A stretch of DNA of 15,108 nucleotides, taken from positions 1 through 15,108 of the forward strand of contig JABLTG010000281.1 of the NCBI GenBank assembly GCA_016618085.1. Direction: 5' to 3'. The notes under the pieces were generated by a model. That model worked only from the letters and a program-made list of their open reading frames with translations. It was not told the origin of the DNA and made no database searches. Each line of letters begins with the position of its first letter. The first letter of the stretch is position 1. Below, piece by piece: positions 6,946 through 15,108 of this stretch. The position numbers and the translations under genes were made by a program. The DNA is from Neovahlkampfia damariscottae (lineage: Eukaryota > Heterolobosea > Selenaionea > Neovahlkampfiida > Neovahlkampfiidae).

Positions 6946-7742
6946 ATGAAAGTAAACCACGTCAAAGAGAAGAAACTTGATGTATTTCAATTCATACCAA
7001 AAGACTTTGATATCAAAAACAAAAAAAAAGAAGAATCCTTTGACTTTATAAGATTTGTCGGTAATTTTATAGAACTTATTCACTTTTTAGTCATATCTGA
7101 CACTCATATGTGTCATGAATCATTACAAGTACCAAGTGGTGATGTATTAATACATTGCGGAGATTTTACAAATCATGGAACAATATGTAATTCACCTGTT
7201 CGAAATTCACATTCTTAGTTGAAGCAAATTCATTCAATAATTTTTTAGGAACTCTTCCTCACAAACAGTTTGACATTATTACTTTCTAATTCATCAGTAA
7301 AATAACCATACCAGGAAATCATGAAAATATTCCAGACCTTTTATTTCTTTCAAACACAAGGCTGTTATTAGACGAAACTATTGAATTATTTGGTATTAAA
7401 ATCCATGGTTCAAGGTTCAAACCATACAATTTATTCAATTGGTTCATGAATGATGGCCAAGCAAAAGACGATTTTAATGATATTCCAAATGATGTTGATA
7501 TTCTACTAACTCATCAACCTGGAATTTCAAAATTTAGAAGAAATAACTCGGCTCTTGAGAAGAAAATATTGATGTACAAACCTAAAATTCATTTATTTGG
7601 TCATATTCATGAGGCTCATGGTATTTATACTGATTTGAATGAAGATACAATTTTCATTTGTGGATCAAGTTTAATTTCAAAGAAAAAGCAGACAGTCAAT
7701 GATCCTATTATATTTGATTATTCAATTCCAAAAATGATGTAA
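6946..7742 (+). CDS. MPPED-like metallophosphoesterase, four exons
   Basis: The gene looks broken until three GT...AG introns are removed: exons 6946-7060, 7091-7186, 7219-7267 and 7298-7742, giving 705 nt and 234 aa. The spliced protein carries every calcineurin-like phosphoesterase metal motif: 'IRFVVISDTH' (D42, H44), 'VLIHCGDFTNHG' (D63), 'KITIPGNHE' (N94, H95), 'DILLTHQPG' (H159) and 'LFGHIHEAHG' (H189, H191). Order and spacing match MPPED1/MPPED2 (UPF0046), which hydrolyse cyclic nucleotides or phosphodiesters with two metals, often weakly. The N-terminal ~35 residues are lysine-rich and not part of the family core. A link to the cAMP-type cyclase gene about 1.2 kb downstream is possible but rests on proximity alone. 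A frameshifted pseudogene is unlikely, since every break is a canonical intron and all catalytic residues are present. Confidence 0.88.
7061..7090 (+). other. Cryptic in-frame intron 1 of the phosphoesterase gene (30 bp)
   Basis: It starts GTAATTTT and ends CTTTTTAG. It is a multiple of three with no stop, so the gene reads through it, but its removal joins GTC-G to TC-ATA and gives the family strand 'IRFVVISDTH' just before the catalytic Asp. Retained, it would insert 10 residues there. Confidence 0.75.
7187..7218 (+). other. Intron 2 of the phosphoesterase gene (32 bp)
   Basis: It starts GTAATTCA and ends ATTCTTAG. Not a multiple of three; splicing joins T to TT and restores the frame at 'NHGTIFEANSFNNFLG', which matches the family. 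Confidence 0.88.
7268..7297 (+). other. Intron 3 of the phosphoesterase gene (30 bp)
   Basis: It starts GTTTGACA and ends TTCATCAG, with a branch-point-like CTAAT. Splicing joins CA to T and gives 'LPHKHKITIPGNHE', restoring the GNHE metal motif; unspliced, the frame hits a stop in the intron. Confidence 0.88.
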
Positions 7743-7773
7743 AATAAAATCCTCAATGCCAAAACTGAATCAG

Positions 7774-7784
7774 TTGTCCAATCA
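7774..7784 (+). promoter_or_regulatory. CCAAT-type element TTGTCCAATCA before the DUF4116-like gene
   Basis: It lies 17 bases before the ATG at 7802, in a gap of only 59 bp after the phosphoesterase stop. The element before the cyclase gene is its exact 11-base reverse complement. A small AACTG/CAGTT stem-loop (7763-7775) adjoins it. Confidence 0.5.
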
Positions 7785-7801
7785 TTTTCTTTTCTATTCA
7801 A

Positions 7802-8818
7802 ATGCACAACAAAAAAGTCTCAAGAAAAACTAAACTGAAACTACTTTCAAAAGATGGATTAAAGATTAAAAATTATCCAGAACTTCTTCATGATGAATAT
7901 GCCATTAGAGTTGCGATTCAACAAAACCCATCGGCCTATAAATTACTTTCAATTGAAACACAGTCACAATTTACTCATGTAAAATATTTAATGAAATTGG
8001 ACATCTCAAAATCTAGCTGGATTCCATCAACTTTTTTTGATAATCCACTAAACGTATTTAATCTGTTCAAAATACATCCTTGCAGCTATTATCGATTACC
8101 AAAAACTGTTCAACAAGATTCTTGGATTGTTTTTTGCTTTAAAAGATTCACAGGATATAAAAAATTGAAAATGTTTGATTATGATAAAGAAATTGTGCTT
8201 AGAGCTTCCAAACTTGATTCAATTTCTTTAAACACTTTCATTGGTTCAAAATATCTCTTAGAAGATTGTAGTATTTTGGTGAATGGCATTATCAATAGAT
8301 GGATTGGGTTTCACACAATCAGAGAATATACAAAAGCTCTTGATAATGAAGACTTTGGTGTTGCATTGATGCATTCAAGTTTATCTTATTGTTCATCCAA
8401 ATTATCAAAGAGATTATTGAGTGACAAGAAATTCATATTTAGATGTTTACATGAATGTAAATTCTCTGGTATGTTATTTTATTGGATTGAAGAATCGTTG
8501 AAAAATGATTTGGATTTTGCAAAGAAGTGTGTACTACTTAATGGTACTTGTTATGAATATTTCAACAGTAAATTACAGAGGAATAGAGAATTGAGTTATC
8601 TTGCGATTGAAAAAAGTTATACCAATTTGAAAATTTGTCCTTATAGATTTGACAAAGAATTCCTAAAGTATGCGTTACATTTGAATAATGGAATATTCAA
8701 CTGCATTGAAAAAAAAATGATGGATGATGAATTCATTCGTATTTATTATGGAATAAAGTTGACTTTAAAAGATGAAAAAATAGTTCGCTTTTGCGACATA
8801 TGTTGGATTTTCAAATAA
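7802..8818 (+). CDS. DUF4116-like helical repeat protein, 338 aa
   Basis: A 338-aa single-exon protein with a basic N-terminus ('KKVSRKTKLKL'), no signal peptide and no membrane segment. It appears to consist of degenerate ~35-50-residue helical repeats with the rhythm 'D.e....ai..n...y..l'. Examples are 'LLHDEYAIRVAIQQNPSAY' near residues 28-46, a middle copy near 'DYDKEIVLRASK', and copies near 'NDLDFAKKCVLLNGTCYEYF' and 'FDKEFLKYALHLNNGIF' in the last 100 residues. This resembles DUF4116 repeats (Leu-x3-Asp-x-Glu-x-Val-x3-Ala-Val-x2-Asn), abundant and lineage-expanded in some amoebae and giant viruses, with unknown function. The match is to the pattern rather than to strongly conserved residues. 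It is rich in aromatic residues and Cys. A solenoid scaffold for protein contacts is the likeliest reading; no enzyme motif is visible. Confidence 0.65.
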   Translation: MHNKKVSRKTKLKLLSKDGLKIKNYPELLHDEYAIRVAIQQNPSAYKLLSIETQSQFTHVKYLMKLDISKSSWIPSTFFDNPLNVFNLFKIHPCSYYRLPKTVQQDSWIVFCFKRFTGYKKLKMFDYDKEIVLRASKLDSISLNTFIGSKYLLEDCSILVNGIINRWIGFHTIREYTKALDNEDFGVALMHSSLSYCSSKLSKRLLSDKKFIFRCLHECKFSGMLFYWIEESLKNDLDFAKKCVLLNGTCYEYFNSKLQRNRELSYLAIEKSYTNLKICPYRFDKEFLKYALHLNNGIFNCIEKKMMDDEFIRIYYGIKLTLKDEKIVRFCDICWIFK

Positions 8819-8983
8819 AATTAATGTTCACCTGATTTGTGATTGGAGAATGCAATACAATCCAACTTCAGACAAATAAAAGTGACATTATAGTGATTAA
8901 ATAACATTTTTTTTCTTTAAATTTAGAAATGACTTTGAAATTTTTAAAATTCCCAAATTTGAACAAAAGTGCTTCCAATACAG

Positions 8984-8994
8984 TGATTGGACAA
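8984..8994 (+). promoter_or_regulatory. CCAAT-type element TGATTGGACAA two bases before the cyclase start codon
   Basis: Exact reverse complement of the 11-base element at 7774-7784. It ends two bases before the ATG at 8997, so a CCAAT factor bound here would sit on the start region. TGATTGG also occurs at 8840-8846 and CCAATA at 8975-8980 in the same 178-bp gap, which holds no other visible feature. Confidence 0.5.
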
Positions 8995-8996
8995 CA

Positions 8997-11900
8997 ATGG
9001 AAAACTCCGAAACTCTGGTTGAGTATGGCATTGAACATGGAGAGATGATTTTTTCATCCTCAAAAACGCTCATTCAAAGAGCAACAATAAAAAACACAAA
9101 AAAACAAGTGGTCATTAAAAAATCAGTTGAAGACTTTGCTTCTTTTGCTGTTACTGAGTCCATCAAAAGAGATTATCAGTTTTCAAAAATACTTCACCAA
9201 AGTTATCCTGAATACTTTTTAAACATGATACAGATTTTAGAACAAAAGAATGGTGGTGTTGTTCTAATTATGGAGGACATGGGTCTTGAAGGTTTGCAAA
9301 TTCACGTTTCTAGAAAAAAAAAAATTGAAGAACAAGAGTTTTTAGAACTAGCAAAGAAAATGACGAGAGCTCTACATTTTGTTCATTCAAAACAAATTCT
9401 TCATAGAGATATTAAACTTGCTAACTTTGTTTACAACTCAAAAACACAGAAACTTAATTTAATTGATTTTGGTTTAAGCACCATGGTTACAAGAAAGTCA
9501 CCTTCAGTTTCATGTCACGCACCAACTGGTACATTTAATTACATGAGTCCAGAGCAAACTGGAAGAGTTTCAAAAAATGTTGATTTTAGAAGTGATTTGT
9601 ATTCTTTAGGAATTTCGTTTTATGAATTACTTACAGGAGATGTACCTTTCAAAGGTGATTTACTTGCCTTAGTTCATGCTCACATAACAAAAAAAGTTCC
9701 TTATGTCAAAAAAGTGAATGAGGCAGTGAACAAAGTTATACAAAAACTCTGCTCAAAAAACCCATCAGAAAGATATAAATCAGCTTTAGGCGTCTTAAAT
9801 GATTTAGAGTATATTCAAAAAAACTTAGATTCAATTGCAGAAGACTTCAAAGTTGGTCAAAACGATATTCAAGAATTTCTGATTCCAAACAAGCTTTATG
9901 GAAGAGAAGAAGAGATAGAATCATTAAAAGCAGATATTATGGAAGTAAAAAAATCAAACATGTGCTTAGTTTCTGGCGTTTCTGGAATGGGAAAGTCCAA
10001 ATTAGTTGAAGAATTACTCAAAGACCAAGAACTCAAATTATTAATGGCTTATGGAAAATTTGATCAATTTAACAGATTAACACCATTTTCTGCTTTCATT
10101 AAGTAACATTTACCTCAAATTTTAATTTTTATCAGAGTCATGAAATCATTGATTGCAAAATTTGTTTCTGAAACGGAAGAAAAAAAAAAGAAAATTTGTC
10201 AAATTTTAAAGCATGAATTATGTGATACATCAGGTGGTGTCCTTTGTTCTATCATACCTGAAATTGAATTGCTCATTGGAAAAAAGAAAATACCGGAACC
10301 ATTATCCACTGTTAAGGAGACACAAGAAAGATTATTCAATACCATGCTAAAATTTTTGAATTGTTTCACTGAGGAGGTGACATTAGTTGTAGTACTTGAT
10401 GATTTACAATGGGCTGATGCTGCTTCGTTCCAATTTTTGGAAACTCTTTTAAAATCGAAAAATCAACACATTTTTATCATTGGAGCATATAGAAATAATG
10501 AAGTTGGTGAAAGTCACCCTCTTATGAGTATTATGAATGAGTATAAATCAATTTCTTCGATTCAACTTCAACCTTTGAAATTAAAAGATTTAAATAGAAT
10601 GGTTGCTGATACTTTATTTTCAACAGAAGAAAAGACATTAAAACTATCAGAATTGATTCATAAAAAAACTCTTGGAAATCCATTTTTTTCAAGAGAATTC
10701 ATCAATACATTGTATGAAGAGAACTTGATTCAATTTCAGGATGGAGTTTGGAATTGGGATGTTGAAAAAGTTGAAAAGATGAATTTTAGTTCGAATGTAG
10801 TCGATTTCATGGTGGAAAATTTGAAAAAGCAACCAAGAATTATGCAAAAATTGTTAAATAGAGCTGCTTGTATTGGAAATACTTTCAAAATTGATGAATT
10901 AAATTGGATTTGGGATGAAGAAACTAAAGTTGAAGATGAACTTGTTGAGCCCGTAAAAGATGGTTGGATTCATCAAATTAACTCAAATGAGTATCAATTT
11001 TATCATGATAGATTGCAACAAGCTGCTTATGAACTATATGATGAAAAAGAAAGAGAAAAGATTCATTTAGTCATTGGACAGGATTTACTGGAAGAATTTA
11101 CCAAACAAGATATCGTTGAACAAAATATCTTTTCAATAATCAATCATTTGAATGCTGCAAAATCAATATTTACAAATCAAAAAGAACTTTTGAAATTAAA
11201 TGTAATTGCAGCCAAAGAATCATTAAAAAATAGTGCTTTTTCAGCTTCATTAGATTTTTCAAAAATCGCTTTGGAACTTTTACCTGAAGACTCTTGGAAT
11301 TCAGATTATACATTGACACATGAAGTTCATTCTGTTCAAGCAGATACTTGTTATGCAAATTCTTTGTTAAAAGAATCAGAAGACCATTACAACACACTCT
11401 TAGAAAAATCAAAAGGAAGATTGGAAAAATTGACTGTTTGTGCAAATTATATGAAAATGGCTTCTCTGTCAATGCAATATGATAAAGCATATTCACTTTT
11501 TGCTGAAACTTTCAAAATGTTTGATTTTACGAAAGACATTCCTTTTGATGATGCTGAAAGGGCATTATCATGGACTTTGGAACTAAAATCAAAAATTCAT
11601 GAAGAAGCTGAAAAAATTGGTGGTATGAAAAACATACATCAATTGAAACCATGCACTGATGATGAAATCATTTTATTACTCAAAGTTATTTTTGATTCGT
11701 TGGATGTTATGTACTTGGCACCTTCTGCAAATCCACTAATTGTTGTAATGGCCACTTTGACATCTCTATACATGTATTTCAAAGAAGGTTTGACATTCAA
11801 TGCTGCTTTAGGATTGAGTACAGCTGGATGGATTTATTTATTTTTTTTCAAAGATAATGATGGTAAAGCAATCATGGCTAATGCTGAGAAATTACTTGCA

Positions 11901-14423
11901 AGAGATAAAAATCCAAAATACAATGTTGTTGCAACACAGTTTTTTTTAGGTGCCACATGCATCTTTGCAGGAAATTTAAAACAACAAGTTTACTATTTGG
12001 ACTCTGCATTGAAGTATGCACAGAATCATGGTGAATATTTATTTGGAGCTTACAGTGCTTTTGATGGTTGCTCCGCTTTATCATTGAATGGTGAGAATTT
12101 CAACACGTTAATTCCAAAATTGATCAAAAGAAAAGCTTGGTTAAAACAAGTGAAAAATTTCTTCTTTCTTGACTTTGTTGAAGGTTTAATTAATTTGATT
12201 TCAGATTTAGCTGGTGTTTCAAAATGGAATCCAAAATTCATAATTCCAAACTTTGAATCAATTAAGTGTGCTGATACTTTCGTACCAACCGTACAAGGGA
12301 TACTTGCTTATCATAAAGGAGATTATGAAAATGCTTTAACATTTTTTCAAAAAGCTGAACCATTTAATAATAATATGCTTGGTTTTTGGGATTACTATGA
12401 ATCAAAATTCTATCATTGTATGTGTATGATTTATTTTTACAAAATGAATGGAGAATATTTTGATAAAATTAACCAATTTCTTGAAGAATTCAAACCTCTT
12501 GGAGAAAATGGTTCTGAATATTTAGCTCCAAGATATAGACTGATGGAGTTATATTTCCAATCTGTTGAATCACAAGACAAATTGACCATCATTTCTTCTC
12601 TTGAAGAACTTTTAGATTCAGCAACAACATTTGGATTGATTATCGTTGCAGCAATGATCTCAGAAATCATTCTTGAAATTTGTGATGAAAACAAAATGCC
12701 AAAAGGTTTTTGTCGTCTATACTTCAATAATACAGTGAAAATTTGGTCTGGATTATCTGCAAAAACCAAAGTTGATCAATTCAAAAAGAAATACTACAAA
12801 TACTTATCTCAAAGAAGTTCCAGTAATTCAGGATTCAATGCAACGACCACAGCGTCTTTGGAGAACACAACTTCAACTCATTCTTATGGAAGTGATACTT
12901 TGGATATGATGAGTATCATCAAAGCATCACAAGCACTTTCTGTTGAATTGACAACATCAAGTTTGATTCTCAAAGTAATGTCGATTATTATTGAAAATAC
13001 CGGAGCTGAAAGATGTTTATTGTTCTTGGCTACATCAAAAGAAGAATTTCTTGAATCTTCTATTTCAAATGGAAATATTTCATCAATACACAAACCTGCA
13101 AAAGATTACGCAGAGAATGAAATTTATTGCACATTTTTATTTGCATTAGCAAAATCAATTCGAAAGACAATCATGATTTCTGATGTTGAAACATCAGAAT
13201 ATTCTGAAAATACATATATTCAAAAAGAAAAAATTAAATCAATTTGTATTCATCCAATTTATAAAGCAAAGAAATATGTTGGAACTATTTATATGGAAAA
13301 TAGAACATTGGAAGGCATTTTTGATGAAAATAGAAAAGAAATTCTTGAACATATTTCATCACAAATTGCTATTTCTTTTGAAAATGCAAAATTATATGAT
13401 GATGTTAATTCATTAAATAATGCTTATGAAAGATTTCTTCCAAAAGAGTTCTTGAATCAATTGGGGAAAGGAGATGTTAGAAATATCAAAATAGGAGATG
13501 CTTCAACAAAGAACATGTCAGTTTTATTTTCAGATATTCGCTCATTTACCAATATCACAGAAAAAATGAATCCTGAAGAATCATTCGCTTTTGTGAATGA
13601 AATTTTATCCTATTTGGCACCAATTATTTCAAAACATAATGGTTTCATTGATAAATTTTTTGGTGATTGTATTATGGCTTTATTTCCTTATTCAGTTGAT
13701 GATGCTCTATCAAGTGGTTATGAAATGCAATCAGCTTTGAAAATATACAATCAACAATGCAGAAAAGGATTAAAACCAGTTGAAATTGGGATTGGAATTC
13801 ATTTTGGTGGCGTAATGCTTGGAACTATTGGGGCTGAAGAAAGAATTGATGCAACTGTTATTTCTGATACTGTGAATACAGCATCAAGAGTAGAATCATT
13901 AACAAAAACACTTGGAGCAACATTTGTTGTCACAGATTCAATTCTTGAAAATTCCAAAATTTCACATTTAAATCGTTACATTGGAACCTATTTACTTCAA
14001 GGAAAAGAAAAACCAATGAAATTATATCAAATGTTACAAAGAGATCAAAAAGAGATTGATGTTGAGTTATTTACTGAAGGAATTGAGTCATTTGAATCAA
14101 ATAACTTCAAGAAAGCTGAAAAATTGTTTTCTTCACTTTCTGACAAAACATCAACATATCTTGGAAGAGTATCAAAAAAATATCAGCATTATGTTTTTGA
14201 TAATTCATGGAATGGTGAAATCAAAATTGACAAAGATGGAAATATTATTGATCTGGGGAATACATTGGTTGTTGATAAAATGATTAATCAATTGACTAAA
14301 GAACAAGAAATAGACATTATGAAAGATCTATTGAATGATGATCAAGTAAAAGACTTCCTGAGATCATGGTCAAAACAAACACCAGAACCTGTTCATCATG
14401 TTCTGTCAAAATTCACAAAATAA
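8997..14423 (+). CDS. Ser/Thr kinase - AAA ATPase - helical repeat - GAF - class III adenylyl cyclase fusion, two exons
   Basis: Exons 8997-10102 and 10136-14423 give 1797 aa. Residues ~10-278 are a protein kinase with Lys41, a Glu at 54, 'LHRDIKLANF' (D138), DFG at 157-159 and 'MSPEQ', so it looks active. Residues ~300-530 are an AAA_16-type NTPase with Walker A 'GVSGMGKS' (327-334) and Walker B 'VVVLDDLQWAD'. A long all-helical, TPR-like region follows to ~1270, then a GAF domain at ~1311-1453 and a class III cyclase at ~1494-1670. The cyclase has metal Asp1502 ('FSDIRSFT') and Asp1546 ('KFFGDCIMA'), purine-side Lys1542 and Thr1609, and transition-state Asn1616/Arg1620. Lys plus Thr is the class IIIb signature (cyanobacterial CyaC, human soluble AC) and predicts ATP to cAMP, perhaps bicarbonate-sensitive. 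No membrane segment: a soluble signalling hub. Kinase-AAA-GAF proteins are also known with histidine-kinase outputs. Confidence 0.9.
10103..10135 (+). other. 33-bp intron in the kinase-cyclase gene
   Basis: It starts GTAACATT and ends TTTATCAG. It contains an in-frame TAA at 10104-10106 and is a multiple of three. Splicing joins AA to A and gives 'TPFSAFIK-VMKSLIAKF', the uninterrupted AAA_16 segment between Walker A and Walker B. Without splicing the protein would stop after 369 residues, just past Walker A. Confidence 0.88.
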
Positions 14424-14451
14424 ACATCTTTGTTAAATGGAATCTTGATTT

Positions 14452-14501
14452 CTTTTTTTACAATTTAAAGAAATGTGAAAATTGTGAACATTAAAAAAAG
14501 A
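14452..14501. other. Nested inverted repeats between the cyclase and Fanzor 3' ends
   Basis: CTTTTTTT (14452-14459) can pair with AAAAAAAG (14494-14501), and inside them ACAATTT (14460-14466) pairs exactly with AAATTGT (14479-14485). The structure begins 28 bases after the cyclase stop. The 106-bp gap between these converging genes (14424-14529) holds nothing else clear; one transposon boundary may lie here but I cannot mark it. Confidence 0.35.
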
Positions 14502-14529
14502 GTTCCAAATACATTCACATGCCGCTATC

Positions 14530-14650
14530 TTAAAACTGACTTTTCTGTTCATTCTGATTAATCAGACCAGACATTAAAATCAAGGTTTCTTTCGGGATAG
14601 GACCGTCGCCAGCAGTACTGGCAGTTTTTGGATTTCCAATAAAATTTTGT
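14530..14650 (-). ncRNA. Candidate guide RNA (omega-RNA / fRNA) region at the Fanzor 3' end
   Basis: In TnpB and Fanzor loci the guide RNA usually overlaps the 3' end of the nuclease gene and runs into the flank. Here the last ~35 codons contain a sharp GC-rich island (14593-14624, 21 of 32 bases G/C) in an AT-rich window. A GCCAG/CTGGC stem-loop (14608-14622) and a 14-base palindrome TCTGATTAATCAGA (14553-14566) lie in it. It encodes 'TASTAGDG', which resembles the 'AGTAGI.ACGD' ending of bacterial TnpB proteins, where conservation reflects the RNA. The limits are guesses; transcription is untested. Confidence 0.4.
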
Positions 14651-15108
14651 ATATTCATCAGAAATATATTTCTTGCTCCATTATAATCTCTTGGAAGAGA
14701 AAAATTACAATATTTACAATTGAAATGATCTTTTTTTCCAAGTTTCCAATCTATTTTTCCACATGATCCACATGTACAACTGGTATAATGTTCTGAAACT
14801 TCATGTACTTGAACAGAATCTTTTTGAGCAAGATGTTTTAATGTTTGACGAAATTGAAAATGAGACCAATGAAGCATTTTTCTCACTGTTGTACTATGAA
14901 TTTTTCTTTCCCATTTTTTAATCATTCCTTTGACTGGAAATTTTGAAATCAAAATTTCATCATTATTTTCACAAAGATCTTTGGAAACACTTTTATGAAA
15001 TGCTTCTTTCAATCCTTGAATTCGGTTTTGATATTTTTGATATTTTTTCTTCAATTTATATCTTTTTTTTTTTAATTTTTTTATTTCTTCTTTTGACATT
15101 TTATCATT
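14530..15108 (-). CDS. Fanzor/TnpB-family RuvC nuclease, C-terminal part, cut by the window edge
   Basis: The frame is open from the right edge to the TAA at 14530-14532. An ATG at 15099 gives 189 aa but is probably internal, because the RuvC-I Asp and the N-terminal lobe are missing. Numbered from that ATG: a Lys-rich helix (7-30); the RuvC-II region 'DEILISKFPVKGM', with Ser52 where TnpB has its catalytic Glu; a bridge 'TTVRKMLHWSHFQFRQTL'; 'VHEVSEHYTS'; a zinc ribbon (C110, C113, C128, C131); and RuvC-III 'PRDYNGARN' with Asp138. Loss of the usual Glu with a Glu (100 or 103) about 50 residues on fits the rearranged active site I recall for eukaryotic Fanzors. These are RNA-guided DNA nucleases that help maintain their transposons. 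The converging cyclase gene ends 106 bp away. A bacterial-type TnpB is the alternative, made less likely by that Glu arrangement. Confidence 0.85.
   Translation of the reverse strand, partial: NDKMSKEEIKKLKKKRYKLKKKYQKYQNRIQGLKEAFHKSVSKDLCENNDEILISKFPVKGMIKKWERKIHSTTVRKMLHWSHFQFRQTLKHLAQKDSVQVHEVSEHYTSCTCGSCGKIDWKLGKKDHFNCKYCNFSLPRDYNGARNIFLMNIQNFIGNPKTASTAGDGPIPKETLILMSGLINQNEQKSQF
14553..14566. repeat. 14-base perfect palindrome at the Fanzor 3' end
   Basis: TCTGATTAATCAGA is its own reverse complement and lies 21 bases inside the Fanzor stop codon. It could form a stem in a guide RNA or be a protein-binding site at the end of the element. Confidence 0.5.

Noticed and set aside
6946-7742. 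Phosphoesterase as a frameshifted pseudogene or as two small genes
   Set aside because: Every break lies in a 30-32 bp GT...AG segment whose removal restores catalytic motifs exactly, and no catalytic residue is lost.
8997-14423. Kinase and ATPase-cyclase as two genes, or a stop codon read through
   Set aside because: The gap is a 33-bp GT...AG intron in the middle of the ATPase domain, between Walker A and Walker B; both halves are incomplete alone.
1-15108. A giant-virus genome fragment (suggested by AT richness, DUF4116-like repeats, Fanzor and 3' hairpins)
   Set aside because: Several short spliceosomal introns plus housekeeping genes such as NOL12 and an M1 aminopeptidase fit a nuclear genome better. 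An integrated viral piece at the right edge cannot be excluded.
1-15108. tRNA, rRNA or CRISPR array
   Set aside because: No T-arm-like GGTTCRANNCC with a matching fold, no rRNA-like GC-balanced block and no regularly spaced repeats were seen in the intergenic regions.

Overview
The window looks like nuclear DNA of an AT-rich, gene-dense, single-celled eukaryote. Four points support this. (1) Two genes read through only if GT...AG introns of 30-33 bp are removed, and removing them restores conserved protein motifs exactly. (2) The gene set is eukaryotic: a puromycin-sensitive-aminopeptidase-like tail, an NOL12/Rrp17 ribosome-biogenesis protein, and a chromatin protein with FLYWCH, Tudor/chromo-barrel-like and CDCA7-like cysteine-rich modules. 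(3) There are no Shine-Dalgarno sites or operons, and genes sit on both strands. (4) The standard code works, with TAA (once TAG) as stop. The protein repertoire (kinase-ATPase-cyclase fusion, DUF4116-like repeats, a Fanzor/TnpB nuclease) recalls heterolobosean amoebae such as Naegleria and its relatives, but this placement is an inference and other AT-rich protists are possible.

Layout from left to right: the 3' end of an M1 aminopeptidase-like gene (+, 2-223); a converging 1231-aa multidomain chromatin/DNA-binding protein (-, 526-4221); a 657-bp divergent intergenic region with hairpins and a purine-rich tract; a 71-aa unknown protein (+, 4879-5094); NOL12/Rrp17 (+, 5352-5921); converging with it after only 21 bp, a membrane-anchored DRGH nuclease (-, 5943-6680); a 265-bp divergent promoter region; a four-exon MPPED-like metallophosphoesterase (+, 6946-7742); a DUF4116-like repeat protein (+, 7802-8818); a two-exon, 1797-aa kinase / AAA ATPase / helical-repeat / GAF / class III adenylyl cyclase fusion (+, 8997-14423); and the C-terminal part of a Fanzor/TnpB-type RuvC nuclease (-, 14530 to the right edge). 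The Fanzor 3' end is GC-rich and palindromic and may double as its guide RNA.

The genes do not form an obvious pathway. What they share is architecture: very short introns, short intergenic gaps, and a CCAAT-type motif (best form TTGTCCAATCA or its reverse complement) within about 60 bp of the start codon of six of the seven genes whose upstream region is visible. The points most worth following up are the Fanzor locus with its candidate guide RNA, the cyclase fusion whose predicted substrate residues indicate cAMP production, the unusual chromatin protein, the recurrent promoter motif, and the cryptic in-frame intron in the phosphoesterase.
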